DNA from: Flavobacterium panacagri
Lineage (GTDB): Bacteria > Bacteroidota > Bacteroidia > Flavobacteriales > Flavobacteriaceae
NCBI RefSeq assembly: GCF_030378165.1
Contig: NZ_CP119766.1
Location: forward strand, 5,146,001-5,210,000
DNA length: 64,000 nucleotides
Direction of reading: 5' to 3'
A program made the translations under genes and the position numbers. Below the pieces are notes generated by a model. The model did no database searches and was not told where the DNA came from. It saw only the letters and a list, made by a program, of their open reading frames with translations. Shown here one piece after another: positions 50,670 through 63,000 of the stretch; position 1 is the stretch's first letter, and every line of letters starts with the position of its first letter.

Positions 50670-52199
50670 CTAATGTGCTGGTAATTCAAATTTATTTTGC
50701 TCTGGTTCGATTTTTCTTTTTAGAGATTCGCTGTCCAAATTACTTGATGAAACATCTTTAAAAACAATTTGATTGATTTTATCTGACGGAACATCAATCC
50801 CTTTCATGGTCAGATTTTTTACATCATCAAAAACGAAAGCGGGACGAAAATCTTCTTTATCCAAAATCAGTTTGATGTTTTTCATTTCGATTCCGTTTAC
50901 GTGACGCACATAAAATCCCCAAGATGGCAGTTCTCCAAACATGGTAAATTCAGGATAACCATTGATGTTTTCTTTTACATCTTTCAATCGGCTTAAAGGA
51001 TGGTATGCCATTCCTTTTGAAGCTCTTCCTGGATAAACGATTTCAATATTTTCTAAAGTTACATTTTCAATTAAATGCCCCGGAATTCCGGCAATTGAAG
51101 CTGGAAACGGATTGTGGAAATAATCGACTTCAGGCCCGCGCATATCGTAATCAATATCTGGACGGCCAAAAGGAACTTGTACTTTCACATTTTTAACCGA
51201 TACATTTTTGATATAACCCGGTTTGTCTCCATTTCTATGACCTAAACGGATCAAGATTGCATTACCAGTATTTACGGCAGTAATATCCGAAACTTTGATA
51301 TTTTCAATCTCCGCACCATCAACAGATTCAATGGCAACCGCAGATCTGAACGTATCAAATACCTTGATATTTTCAATCGTTACGTTTTTGAAACTTCCGT
51401 AAGAACCAGTTCCAAATTTCACTGCATTGGCACTTGATCTAATGGTACAATTTCCAATGTAAATATTGTTATTGTGTAATCCCGGCACTTCCGATTTCAA
51501 ACAGATTCCATCATCTGCAGCGTTTACATTACAATTGGTAATTCGGGCATTTTCACATCCGTCAAGGTCAATTCCGTCATTGTTCCAATACGCGCGGCTT
51601 TCCACTTTCATAAAATCAATGACCATGTTTTTGCATGCTCTAAAGCACATTGTCCAACCTGGACTGTTCTTCAAAGTAATTTGAGTCATGGTAATCGAAT
51701 CACATTTTACAAACGAAATCAGTTTTCCTCTTCCGTCTTCAGGACGCATTCTTCTGTAATTGTATTTTGGGTCAATTCGCACTCCTGTATGGTGCAGAGA
51801 ATCAATTGCTAAAGCCAGTTCTCTTCCCTGCCCGTCTATAATTCCCTTTCCGTTTACGGCAATATTTTTAGATTCATTCGCAATAATAAAAGCTCTAATG
51901 CCTTCATATTTCGGATAATCGTCCGGATTGGTGCTTCCTAATAAAATGGCACCTTCTTCAAAAAACAATTCCACATCACTTTTTAAAACAATACTTCCAG
52001 ATAAAAAAGTTCCTTTAGAAAAAAGAACTTTTCCTCCTTTACTTTTATTGGCTGCGTCAATTGCTTTTTGGATTGCTTTTGTATTTAATGTTTTTCCGTC
52101 TCCAACAGCGCCGTATTTTTTAACATCAAATACTTTCTGCGCTGAAACGGTTACGGAAATACAAAAAATAAAAAATACGATTACAAAATTTCTTTTCAT
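50670..52199 (-). CDS. GH28 family glycosidase (polygalacturonase-like), copy 2
   Basis: A 509-residue exported beta-helix protein (signal peptide ending near VSAQ). The opening FDVKKYGAVGDGKTLNTKAI parallels copy 1. Active-site aspartates appear in WNNDGIDLD and NAADDGICLK. As in copy 1, the histidine of the GHG motif is missing (SSANAVKFGTG). Sequence and length differ enough from copy 1 to suggest a different bond or chain position, for example exo-acting or rhamnogalacturonan-directed enzymes. It lies between the symporter (213 bp gap) and the other GH28. Confidence 0.92.
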   Translation of the reverse strand: MKRNFVIVFFIFCISVTVSAQKVFDVKKYGAVGDGKTLNTKAIQKAIDAANKSKGGKVLFSKGTFLSGSIVLKSDVELFFEEGAILLGSTNPDDYPKYEGIRAFIIANESKNIAVNGKGIIDGQGRELALAIDSLHHTGVRIDPKYNYRRMRPEDGRGKLISFVKCDSITMTQITLKNSPGWTMCFRACKNMVIDFMKVESRAYWNNDGIDLDGCENARITNCNVNAADDGICLKSEVPGLHNNNIYIGNCTIRSSANAVKFGTGSYGSFKNVTIENIKVFDTFRSAVAIESVDGAEIENIKVSDITAVNTGNAILIRLGHRNGDKPGYIKNVSVKNVKVQVPFGRPDIDYDMRGPEVDYFHNPFPASIAGIPGHLIENVTLENIEIVYPGRASKGMAYHPLSRLKDVKENINGYPEFTMFGELPSWGFYVRHVNGIEMKNIKLILDKEDFRPAFVFDDVKNLTMKGIDVPSDKINQIVFKDVSSSNLDSESLKRKIEPEQNKFELPAH

Positions 52200-52247
52200 T
52201 TCTATTTTTTTTATGCCACAAATACACTAAGTCACTAAGTGAAAATG

Positions 52248-52313
52248 AACCATATAAGTAATATAAGGTCAATTAAGACAAAACTTAAATTATCTTATAT
52301 CACTTATATGGTT
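52248..52313. repeat. Intergenic inverted repeat
   Basis: Arms AACCATATAAGTAATATAAG (52248-52267) and its inverse (52294-52313) match at 19 of 20 positions around a 26-bp loop. It sits between the symporter and GH28 genes, with a GCCACAAATACACTAAG stretch on one side and the gene-end repeat on the other. Confidence 0.65.
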
Positions 52314-52373
52314 TAAAAAAAACTTTGTGTCTCTGCGTCTTTGCGAACAATTTTCAATTTAATTTTTTTAAAT

Positions 52374-52401
52374 AAACTTTGAGCCTTTGTGCCTTCGTGG
52401 C
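52374..52401. repeat. 28-bp gene-end repeat, copy 3
   Basis: AAACTTTGAGCCTTTGTG plus CCTTCGTGGC lies 10 bp beyond the stop of the symporter gene. A related stretch, AACTTTGTGTCTCTGCG, lies about 53 bp further out. Confidence 0.7.
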
Positions 52402-52411
52402 AAAACAAAAA

Positions 52412-54049
52412 CTACCAGAAAACAGTGTACAAAGCCACCAATATCCCACTGATGATAAAAGAACCAACGATAAACTCTGATGACACTTTAAACATCGATT
52501 TATCGACTTCTATTTTATGAATTTCAGACTCCTCTTCAGAAACTGGTTTTGCCAAACTAATTCCCACCATTATCAATACAATGATAAAGAAAACAATAGT
52601 CATACGATCTAAGAAAGGATAATCTGGGAAAGCCCCTTCTGTCCACATTGGCAGGAATTTTAAAATCGCTGCAAGTGGCACTGTTAATAACGCACCTGCC
52701 AATCCAGCTGCTGGTGTTGTTTTTTTCCAGAACATTCCCAGCAAGAAAATAGCCAAAACTCCTGGCGAAAAGAAACCTACATATTCTTGAATAAATTGAT
52801 ACGCCTGATCTAATGATTTTAATGCCGGCGCTACAAAAGCAGCAATGATCATACAAACTACAACACACCATCTTCCGGTACGAACCAGTTTTTTTTCTGA
52901 TGCCTGAGAATTGAAATATTTTTTATAAATATCTAAAGAAAAAATAGTCGAAATACTATTCGCTTTTCCTGCTAAAGAAGCCACAATTGCTGCCGTTAAA
53001 GCTGCTAAAGCCACACCTTTTAATCCCGCAGGCAATAAATTCATTAAAGTCGGATAGGCATGATCTGGTTTTAAAACTCCTGCTGCATCCACCATTTCCT
53101 GCTGAAACATTCCGTTTTCATGCATTACGAACATTGCGATACCCGGTAAAACAGCAATAATTGGAACTAATAATTTTAGGAAAGCAGCAAATAAAATTCC
53201 TTTTCTTGCAGTCTTCAAATCGGCTCCTAAAGCTCTTTGAACAATGTATTGATTACAGCCCCAATACGCTAGATTATTGATCAACATACCGCCAACTAAA
53301 ACCGACATTCCCGGCAATTCAGTATAATGCGGATTGGATTCGTCTAAAATCATGTGCAAATGTCCCGGTGCTTCATCAGCAATAATGGCAAGTCCTTTTA
53401 GAATGTCTTTTCCAAAACCAAACTGATCTGAAAGTAAAGTCAATGCTAAATAAGTGGTAACTAATCCACCCAGAATTAAAACAATTACTTGAAACATATC
53501 GGTATATCCAATTACTTTCATCCCGCCTAAAGTGACAATTACAGAGAATAAACTCAGTGCAATAACACAAAACTGAAAACTAACCGGTGCTATAGAAGAA
53601 ATGGCTAAAGCTCCCAAATAAATGATTGACGTAAGATTGACAAATACATAAATCAACAGCCAGATAATGGCCATAATTGTACTAACAGTCCCGCTGTATC
53701 TTTTGGCGAGAAACTGAGGCATGGTAAAGATCTTATTTTTAAGATAAACGGGTAAAATAAACATGGCCACAATAATTAATGTGGCCGCCGACATCCATTC
53801 GTAAGAAGCAATCGCAAGTCCGATGGCAAAGCCTGAACCGCTCATACCAATAAAATGTTCTGCTGAAATATTAGAAGCAATCAACGAAGCTCCAATTGCC
53901 CACCAAGTAAGTGAACCTTCGGCTAAGAAATATTCGTTGGAACTGGTTGCAGCCGTTTTTTTGCTTCTGTAAATATACATTCCATAAGCCGTGACTATGA
54001 CAAAGTAAATAAAGAAAACAATGTAATCTGCGGTTTGTAATACATTCAT
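52412..54049 (-). CDS. Sodium:solute symporter (SSS family, SGLT-like)
   Basis: A 545-residue inner-membrane protein with about 14 helices. It opens with VFFIYFVIVTAYGMYIYRSK and carries SSS-family marks: SNEYFLAEGSLTWWAIGASLIASNISAEHFIG, where the conserved Ser/Asn/Glu helix lines the substrate path, and AALTAAIVASLAGKANSIST with the sodium-site serines. It imports a monosaccharide or uronate with sodium, probably a product of the surrounding GH28, GH51, GH95 and GH2 enzymes. It is 56 bp after the DUF5009 gene and clearly co-transcribed with it. Confidence 0.93.
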   Translation of the reverse strand: MNVLQTADYIVFFIYFVIVTAYGMYIYRSKKTAATSSNEYFLAEGSLTWWAIGASLIASNISAEHFIGMSGSGFAIGLAIASYEWMSAATLIIVAMFILPVYLKNKIFTMPQFLAKRYSGTVSTIMAIIWLLIYVFVNLTSIIYLGALAISSIAPVSFQFCVIALSLFSVIVTLGGMKVIGYTDMFQVIVLILGGLVTTYLALTLLSDQFGFGKDILKGLAIIADEAPGHLHMILDESNPHYTELPGMSVLVGGMLINNLAYWGCNQYIVQRALGADLKTARKGILFAAFLKLLVPIIAVLPGIAMFVMHENGMFQQEMVDAAGVLKPDHAYPTLMNLLPAGLKGVALAALTAAIVASLAGKANSISTIFSLDIYKKYFNSQASEKKLVRTGRWCVVVCMIIAAFVAPALKSLDQAYQFIQEYVGFFSPGVLAIFLLGMFWKKTTPAAGLAGALLTVPLAAILKFLPMWTEGAFPDYPFLDRMTIVFFIIVLIMVGISLAKPVSEEESEIHKIEVDKSMFKVSSEFIVGSFIISGILVALYTVFW

Positions 54050-54105
54050 AATGTGTGGTTATTGTGTGGTTAGATAGTTAGATGTATTTTAAAATTTGAT
54101 TGGCA

Positions 54106-55248
54106 TCAAATCTTGAGAAACCATTTCTTTTTATATAAAAAATAGAGTAGCAAAAGCTGCACGACAGTTACAGACAAAGCTGTAAAAAAAGGTTGCCAAG
54201 CAATTGATGTATATTGTATAAGTCCGCCAAAAATATAATCTGCCGTATGTTTAAAATCTACCGAACCTTCGGCGGCGATATAAATCAAAATAGAATTAGA
54301 ACCGATTAAAACCAATGGGAATGCCCATTTTTGAAACCCTAATAAGTCAATTATTACATAGAAAAAGACAAAAAATAAAATACTGAATCCACCGACAAAA
54401 CAAACAAAGGAACTTGTCCATAAATGCTTGTTGATTGGGAAATTAATATCCCAGATTAATCCTGCAATAATCAGAACTACAGCGGTTAAAGTCATTAAAA
54501 GCAGTTTTACTTTTATCGAAAAAGGACATTTTGCTTTTAAAAACGTTCCAATAAAAACACCTAATAAAGCTGTCGAAATCGCTGGAAGAGTTGAAAATAT
54601 TCCTTCTGGATCATAAACGGTGCTGTGTAATCTTCCTGGTAAAAACAAACGATCAATATAGCCTTCCAATGAACCTTCTTTAGTTAAAACCCCTGCTCCA
54701 AAATTAGGAACTGGAATCCATTTCATTGCTACATAGTAGCCAATCAAAATTCCGAAAAACCAGATTAATTGTTTCTTGAAATCAAAATTTAAATAGATGA
54801 TTCCGGCAAAAAACCAAGCCAATCCGATTCGGCCTAAAACACTTGCTAAACGAGTATGATCAAAACCATCAAAACGAAGCAATCCATTTACTATAAATCC
54901 TAAAACCAGTAAAATACAGGTTCTTCTTAGCATTGATAAATAGATTTTACGCTTCTCGCTTGAAGGTAATTCTTGTGGTGTTTTTACTCCCGCCAAACTC
55001 ATTTTCTTTTCAAAAGAGAAAGGCATCGAAACTCCGGCAACAAATAGAAAGACAGGAAAAATCATATCGTAAAATGTAATTCCATTCCATTCTGCATGAT
55101 GCAGCTGTGAAGACATCCAGATAAAAATAGGAATTGGCGCTGCTTTGGCCAGAGCATGAATAATATGTTCGCCGCTCATAATCCAAAACATAACAAATCC
55201 GCGAAGCACATCTAAAGAGATTAGTCTTCCATTTGTAGGGTTACTCAT
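54106..55248 (-). CDS. DUF5009/heparan-acetyltransferase-like membrane protein
   Basis: A 380-residue membrane protein with about 10 helices. It starts RLISLDVLRGFVMFWIM, the hallmark of the acyltransferase family related to heparan-alpha-glucosaminide N-acetyltransferase (NagX/DUF5009). YDMIFPVFLFVAGVSMPFS and ASVLGRIGLAWFFAGIIYL also fit. Family members move acetyl groups from cytosolic acetyl-CoA onto periplasmic sugars. It is encoded between the symporter and the GH2 gene in the pectin locus and may modify or sense an oligosaccharide there; the reaction is inferred from family only. Confidence 0.85.
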   Translation of the reverse strand: MSNPTNGRLISLDVLRGFVMFWIMSGEHIIHALAKAAPIPIFIWMSSQLHHAEWNGITFYDMIFPVFLFVAGVSMPFSFEKKMSLAGVKTPQELPSSEKRKIYLSMLRRTCILLVLGFIVNGLLRFDGFDHTRLASVLGRIGLAWFFAGIIYLNFDFKKQLIWFFGILIGYYVAMKWIPVPNFGAGVLTKEGSLEGYIDRLFLPGRLHSTVYDPEGIFSTLPAISTALLGVFIGTFLKAKCPFSIKVKLLLMTLTAVVLIIAGLIWDINFPINKHLWTSSFVCFVGGFSILFFVFFYVIIDLLGFQKWAFPLVLIGSNSILIYIAAEGSVDFKHTADYIFGGLIQYTSIAWQPFFTALSVTVVQLLLLYFLYKKKWFLKI

Positions 55249-55267
55249 TTTATTTAGTATTCAGTGG

Positions 55268-55340
55268 TCAATAGTTAGTGGTCAGATTTTTAGTGGTCAG
55301 TCTTACGGAAGTGGTCAGTGGTCAGATTTTTAGTAATCAG
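55268..55340. repeat. AGTGGTCAG-type short direct repeats
   Basis: The block AGTGGTCAGATTTTTAGT occurs twice (from 55277 and from 55317), flanked by further AGTGGTCA copies. There is no frame. It lies in the 159-bp gap between the DUF5009 and GH2 genes and looks like slipped-strand expansion of a short intergenic repeat. Confidence 0.65.
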
Positions 55341-55407
55341 TTTAGTTTGTTTTTATCAAAAAACTGTGGCAAAAACTGAACACTAAAAATCTGAATACTG
55401 AAGACTT

Positions 55408-58712
<3,305 letters not shown>

Positions 58713-58722
58713 AAATAAACTT

Positions 58723-59610
58723 TTAAAACTTCAATTTTTCAGGTAAATATTTAGCAACTAATTCTTTATAATAAGGAAGCAATGCTTTTACATCTGGTTT
58801 AACGGGAGCTTTAGTGTACAAATCATACGGATTGAACTTTCTTACCCAATCAAACATTTCGATATCTTTTTCATTCATTAAATGTGCATAGGCATTTTCT
58901 TTATGCTGCGAATAAAAAGAGTGGTAACGAATCATATACAAAGCTGGATCCGGCAGATAATCTTTCATAATCTGATACAGATATTCGTCATGACCCCAGC
59001 TCATTTTTACCTTATCTAATCCGCAGTTTTGGGTATAGATTCCTAGCTTGGTATTGAATCTCTCATCTGTATAATCTGGATTTTCTTTAAAGAATTCTGA
59101 ATATACAATTTTATCTGAGTAAGCACAGCCAACCGGAAATGTATCTCCAACCACAGCCCATTGCGGTTCTCCAAACAAACATAAAACTTTACCTAAATCA
59201 TGGATAAAACCTGTCAGTACAAACCAATCCGGATGACCATCGGCACGAATGGCCTCTGAAGTCTGTAAAAGGTGTTGTGTCTGATCTAAGTCAATATCTG
59301 GGTCGCTGTCGTCTACAAGTGTGTTCAAAAACTCAACAGCTTCCCAGATTGACATTTCTTTTCTATTAAATTGCAGAAATTCCTGTTCTTTACTGCATAC
59401 AAAGTCATAAGTTTGATAGGTATGGTTAATTCTGTAAAACTCCTTAACCGTTTCTACTCTTTCTGAATCGACATAATTCCTAAATTCTTCTTTCTGCTTT
59501 TCTTTTACCTCTTCATTTTCTTCAGAAGGATCAGGATATCGCATTAACAAATCATCTTCCCACTCATCTAAATTTTTCAACGGATTGTCTGTGTCTATAT
59601 GCTTTTTCAT
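58723..59610 (-). CDS. Myo-inositol oxygenase
   Basis: A 295-residue non-haem diiron enzyme that converts myo-inositol and oxygen into D-glucuronate. The metal ligands of the distorted HD fold are all present: His113 (TQHLLQ), His137 and Asp138 (FIHDLGK), His207 (WGHDEYL), His230 (RYHSFY) and Asp263 (NPYDLYTK). There is no signal peptide, so it is cytosolic. Length matches the animal and plant enzyme. It sits between the hybrid sensor and GH2 genes. Glucuronate and the galacturonate made by GH28 enzymes both enter uronate isomerase pathways, which may explain the placement. Confidence 0.95.
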   Translation of the reverse strand: MKKHIDTDNPLKNLDEWEDDLLMRYPDPSEENEEVKEKQKEEFRNYVDSERVETVKEFYRINHTYQTYDFVCSKEQEFLQFNRKEMSIWEAVEFLNTLVDDSDPDIDLDQTQHLLQTSEAIRADGHPDWFVLTGFIHDLGKVLCLFGEPQWAVVGDTFPVGCAYSDKIVYSEFFKENPDYTDERFNTKLGIYTQNCGLDKVKMSWGHDEYLYQIMKDYLPDPALYMIRYHSFYSQHKENAYAHLMNEKDIEMFDWVRKFNPYDLYTKAPVKPDVKALLPYYKELVAKYLPEKLKF

Positions 59611-59784
59611 AATGGTTAATAGTTAAAAGTTACTAACACAAAAATAGAATTACATATTCCTTTCAAAATGGATTAATACATCAAAAACATGGATAATTCT
59701 GATTATTGTAGGATTTTTACGTTTTATTTGATTAAAAAAGCTATTGCATTGTTTTTTTGCCTGCTTTAATCTCATAGTTTTTTA

Positions 59785-60041
59785 GCCACGAATTCACGAA
59801 TTTTCACTTTCCTGTAGAAACTTTAAACTTTGAGGGGAATTGCACGAATCTTTATAGATTCTGTTGATAGATTTTCAACCACAGGGACATTGCGGGAGAT
59901 TACAAAAAAATTAGATTACGAATATGCGTTGTCAATATACGTTGCGTTCCCGTGGTTGAAACCACGGGCTATGTTATAATTCGTTCAATTTAACACAAAG
60001 AAAAAATCCTCTATATAAGTGAAAATTCGTGAATCCGTGGC
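59785..60041. repeat. Inverted-repeat-bounded element with nested hairpin
   Basis: Termini of 25 bp at 59785-59809 (beginning GCCACGAATTCACGAATT) and 60017-60041 (its inverse) differ at a single position. The interior has no gene but carries a hairpin with arms CCCGTGGTT (59949-59957) and AACCACGGG (59960-59968). The 257-bp unit fills most of the gap between the hybrid sensor and inositol oxygenase genes (59611-60085). The remainder of that gap is AT-rich and should include the oxygenase promoter. It looks like a non-autonomous mobile element. Confidence 0.7.
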
Positions 60042-60085
60042 GAAAAAAAATCTTTTATGATCCTCCTTAATCTGTGGCAAAAAAA

Positions 60086-63000
60086 CTAATTAATAATCTT
60101 ACTAGGAGGAAAACCAAACTGCTTTTTAAAACATCTACTAAAATAAAGCGGATCATTAAACCCGACTAAATTCGTTACTTCTGAAACATTGTATTTCTTT
60201 GTTTTAAGCAGTTCTGCCGATTTTTTCAATCGAATGGTTCTAATAAATTCATTTGGTGCCAAATCCGTTAATTCTTTGATTTTTCTATATAATTTAGACG
60301 AACTTACGCCCAATTTATCACACAGAAAATCAGTTGAAAGATCTACTTCACTTAGATTATCGTTGATTAGATTTGTTACTTTTTCCATAAATTCTTCATC
60401 GATTGGAGAATGTGTCAGCATACTAACTTTACTTTCCACTTCGCCAGAGAATTTCTGTTTCAGTTCTAATCTCGATTTAATCATGTTTTCGATAACCGTT
60501 TTCAGCAATAAAGGCTCAAAAGGTTTTACCAAATAACCATCAGCTCCTGTGTCGTAGCCTTTTACTTTATCCATGTTTTCAGAAAGAGCCGTCAGCATTA
60601 CAACCGGAATATGACTAATGAACTCATCATTTTTAAGTTCACGGCAGAATTCCAATCCGTCCATAATTGGCATCATGACATCTGTAACGCATAAAATTGG
60701 TTTTATTTGTCGGCAGATTTTTAAACCTTCCATTCCATTTTCGGCCTCATAAACTTTGTAATAATCAGACAAATAATCCACCAGATATTTTCTGAGTTCA
60801 TTATTGTCTTCAATTACTAATATTTTTTCTTTTAAATCGGTGTTTTGAATAATTTTCTTCGCCGCTTTTTCTGGAATAAGCATACTCAGGTTATCGTTTT
60901 TAAGAGCGTATTCGAATACTTCTTTATGCTCGTAAGAGTCACGGTCAATTGGAATTTCAACTCTAAAAGTACTTCCTTTTCCTGGAGTGCTTTCGACCGA
61001 AATAGTTCCTTTATGAATGGCAACTAAAGATTTTACCAAAGACAAACCAATCCCAGATCCAGTATTATTGGCTTTACTGTTGGTTGCCTGATAAAATCGT
61101 TTAAAAATTTTCTCTTGACTTTTTACGGGGATTCCAATTCCGTCATCCATTACTTCAATCACTAAAATATCCTCAACCGTGTCTTTCAATCTTACATCCA
61201 AATCAACGTTTCCGTTTTTATTGGTAAACTTTAAGGCATTCGATAAAAGATTGTAAAGAATCTTATCGTATTTATCATTGTCCAGCCAGCCGTTTATTTC
61301 ATCATCTTCGGTAATAAAATTGAGCTTAATCTTTTTATTATAAGCCATTTCTTTGAAAGAATCGAAGATGTTTTTTGAGTACGCTAAAATATCCGTTTTA
61401 GTCACTTTCAGTTTCAATTCCCCTGATTGTGCTTTTCTAAAATCCAAAACCTGATTTACCAGATTCAATAATCTGCTGGCATTTTGATAAATTAAATTGT
61501 ATCTGCTTTTTTCATAATCCGTTGCATTACTGCTTTCATCTAAAAGCTGTTTGGCAGGGCCTAAAATCAATGTTAACGGCGTTCTTAATTCATGCGAAAT
61601 ATTCGTAAAAAAACGGAGTTTTTCGTTATTCAGCTTGATGTCGTGTTCTCTGTTTACTTTCTCCGTAAGCAGTTCTTGTTTTAAACGAATTCGGTTTTTG
61701 ATTTCTTTTCTAATAAAATAAAAAATCCCAAACAAAATCGCAAAAAACATCAAAAACGATGTTGGTGTAAGCCAGAAAGGAGGCAGAATTTTTATTTTAT
61801 ACGAAACCGTTTTACTCCAATATCCATCACTGTTACTCGATCTGATTTTAAAAGTATAATTTCCCGGATAAAGGTTGGTATATTGAACAATTCTCGAAGT
61901 ACTGTTAGCTGTAATCCAATGTTTGTCAAAACCTTCCAGCATGTATTGAAACTTATTCAGTTTTTCATTTGCAAAAGACGGAGCCGAAAACTGAAGAGAA
62001 AAATTTCGGTTTTTATGGCTTAATTCTATTTCTTTTCCATAATTCAGATCTTTTGAAAGCGGAATTTCTCCATTGATTTCCATTTCAGGAAAGACCTCTT
62101 CATTCTGAATTTTAAACTCAGAAATCACAGGCAATGGCGACCAATTATTTCTTTTCATTGCCGGTGGCGAAAAAGAAATAATTCCGTTTTTACCGCCCAG
62201 AAAAATATTAGAATTATTGAAATAAAAGAAACCGCTCGAACTAAAAACATCTAGTCTGTTACCGCTGTTTACATGATAAATACTGATATCTTTTAGATTA
62301 GATTTTACAAAAGCAATATTATTATTGTTGATGTTCAGCCAAAGATTTCCGTTGGCATCAGATAAAATATCGGTAATCCATTTTCCTGAAAGTTCTTTTA
62401 GATTTTTTACAGGCTCAAATTCATTCTTTTTCGGATTAAACAGACACAATCCGAAACGCGTTGAAGCCCAGATTTTTCCCTTTACATCTACTAAAACATC
62501 ACTAACATTTTCATCATGAGGCACTCCTTTTTCTTTGACAAAAAGTGATGAATACGTTTCTATTTTTCCTGAAGTAATATTGTACTTTACAACTCCGGTT
62601 TCAGTCGCAAACCATACGTTATTTTTAGCATCTCTCTCGATAGCATTAATCTGAAAATCAGGTAAAAGTTTACTCGAAGTTTCTACTTGGAGTGTTTTAG
62701 TATTTAGAATTACAGCTCCTTCTCCAAAAGACCCCACAATTATTTTATCCTCTGCAATTTTTCGAAAAGCAAAAACAGGCGATTTTTCAAATCCTGCCTT
62801 TATTTCCCTCGAAGAATTATTCATGTAATTGTACACCAGAATGTTTCCGTCCCACAGTCCGCAATAAAAAATTCTTCCGTCATCAGAATAAATACTGGCG
62901 ATATCTTTTCCGGTATTGTGTAAGGGAGTTGAGCCTTTAATATTCGAAATATAAAGTCCGTTATGATAGGTCGCCACAATTACTTTTTCATCGTAAGTCT

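Noticed and set aside
50492..50689. 65-residue minus-strand open frame between the GH28 genes
   Set aside because: It consists of the hairpin element and the gene-end repeat and overlaps the end of a GH28 gene; the protein has no domain-like composition.
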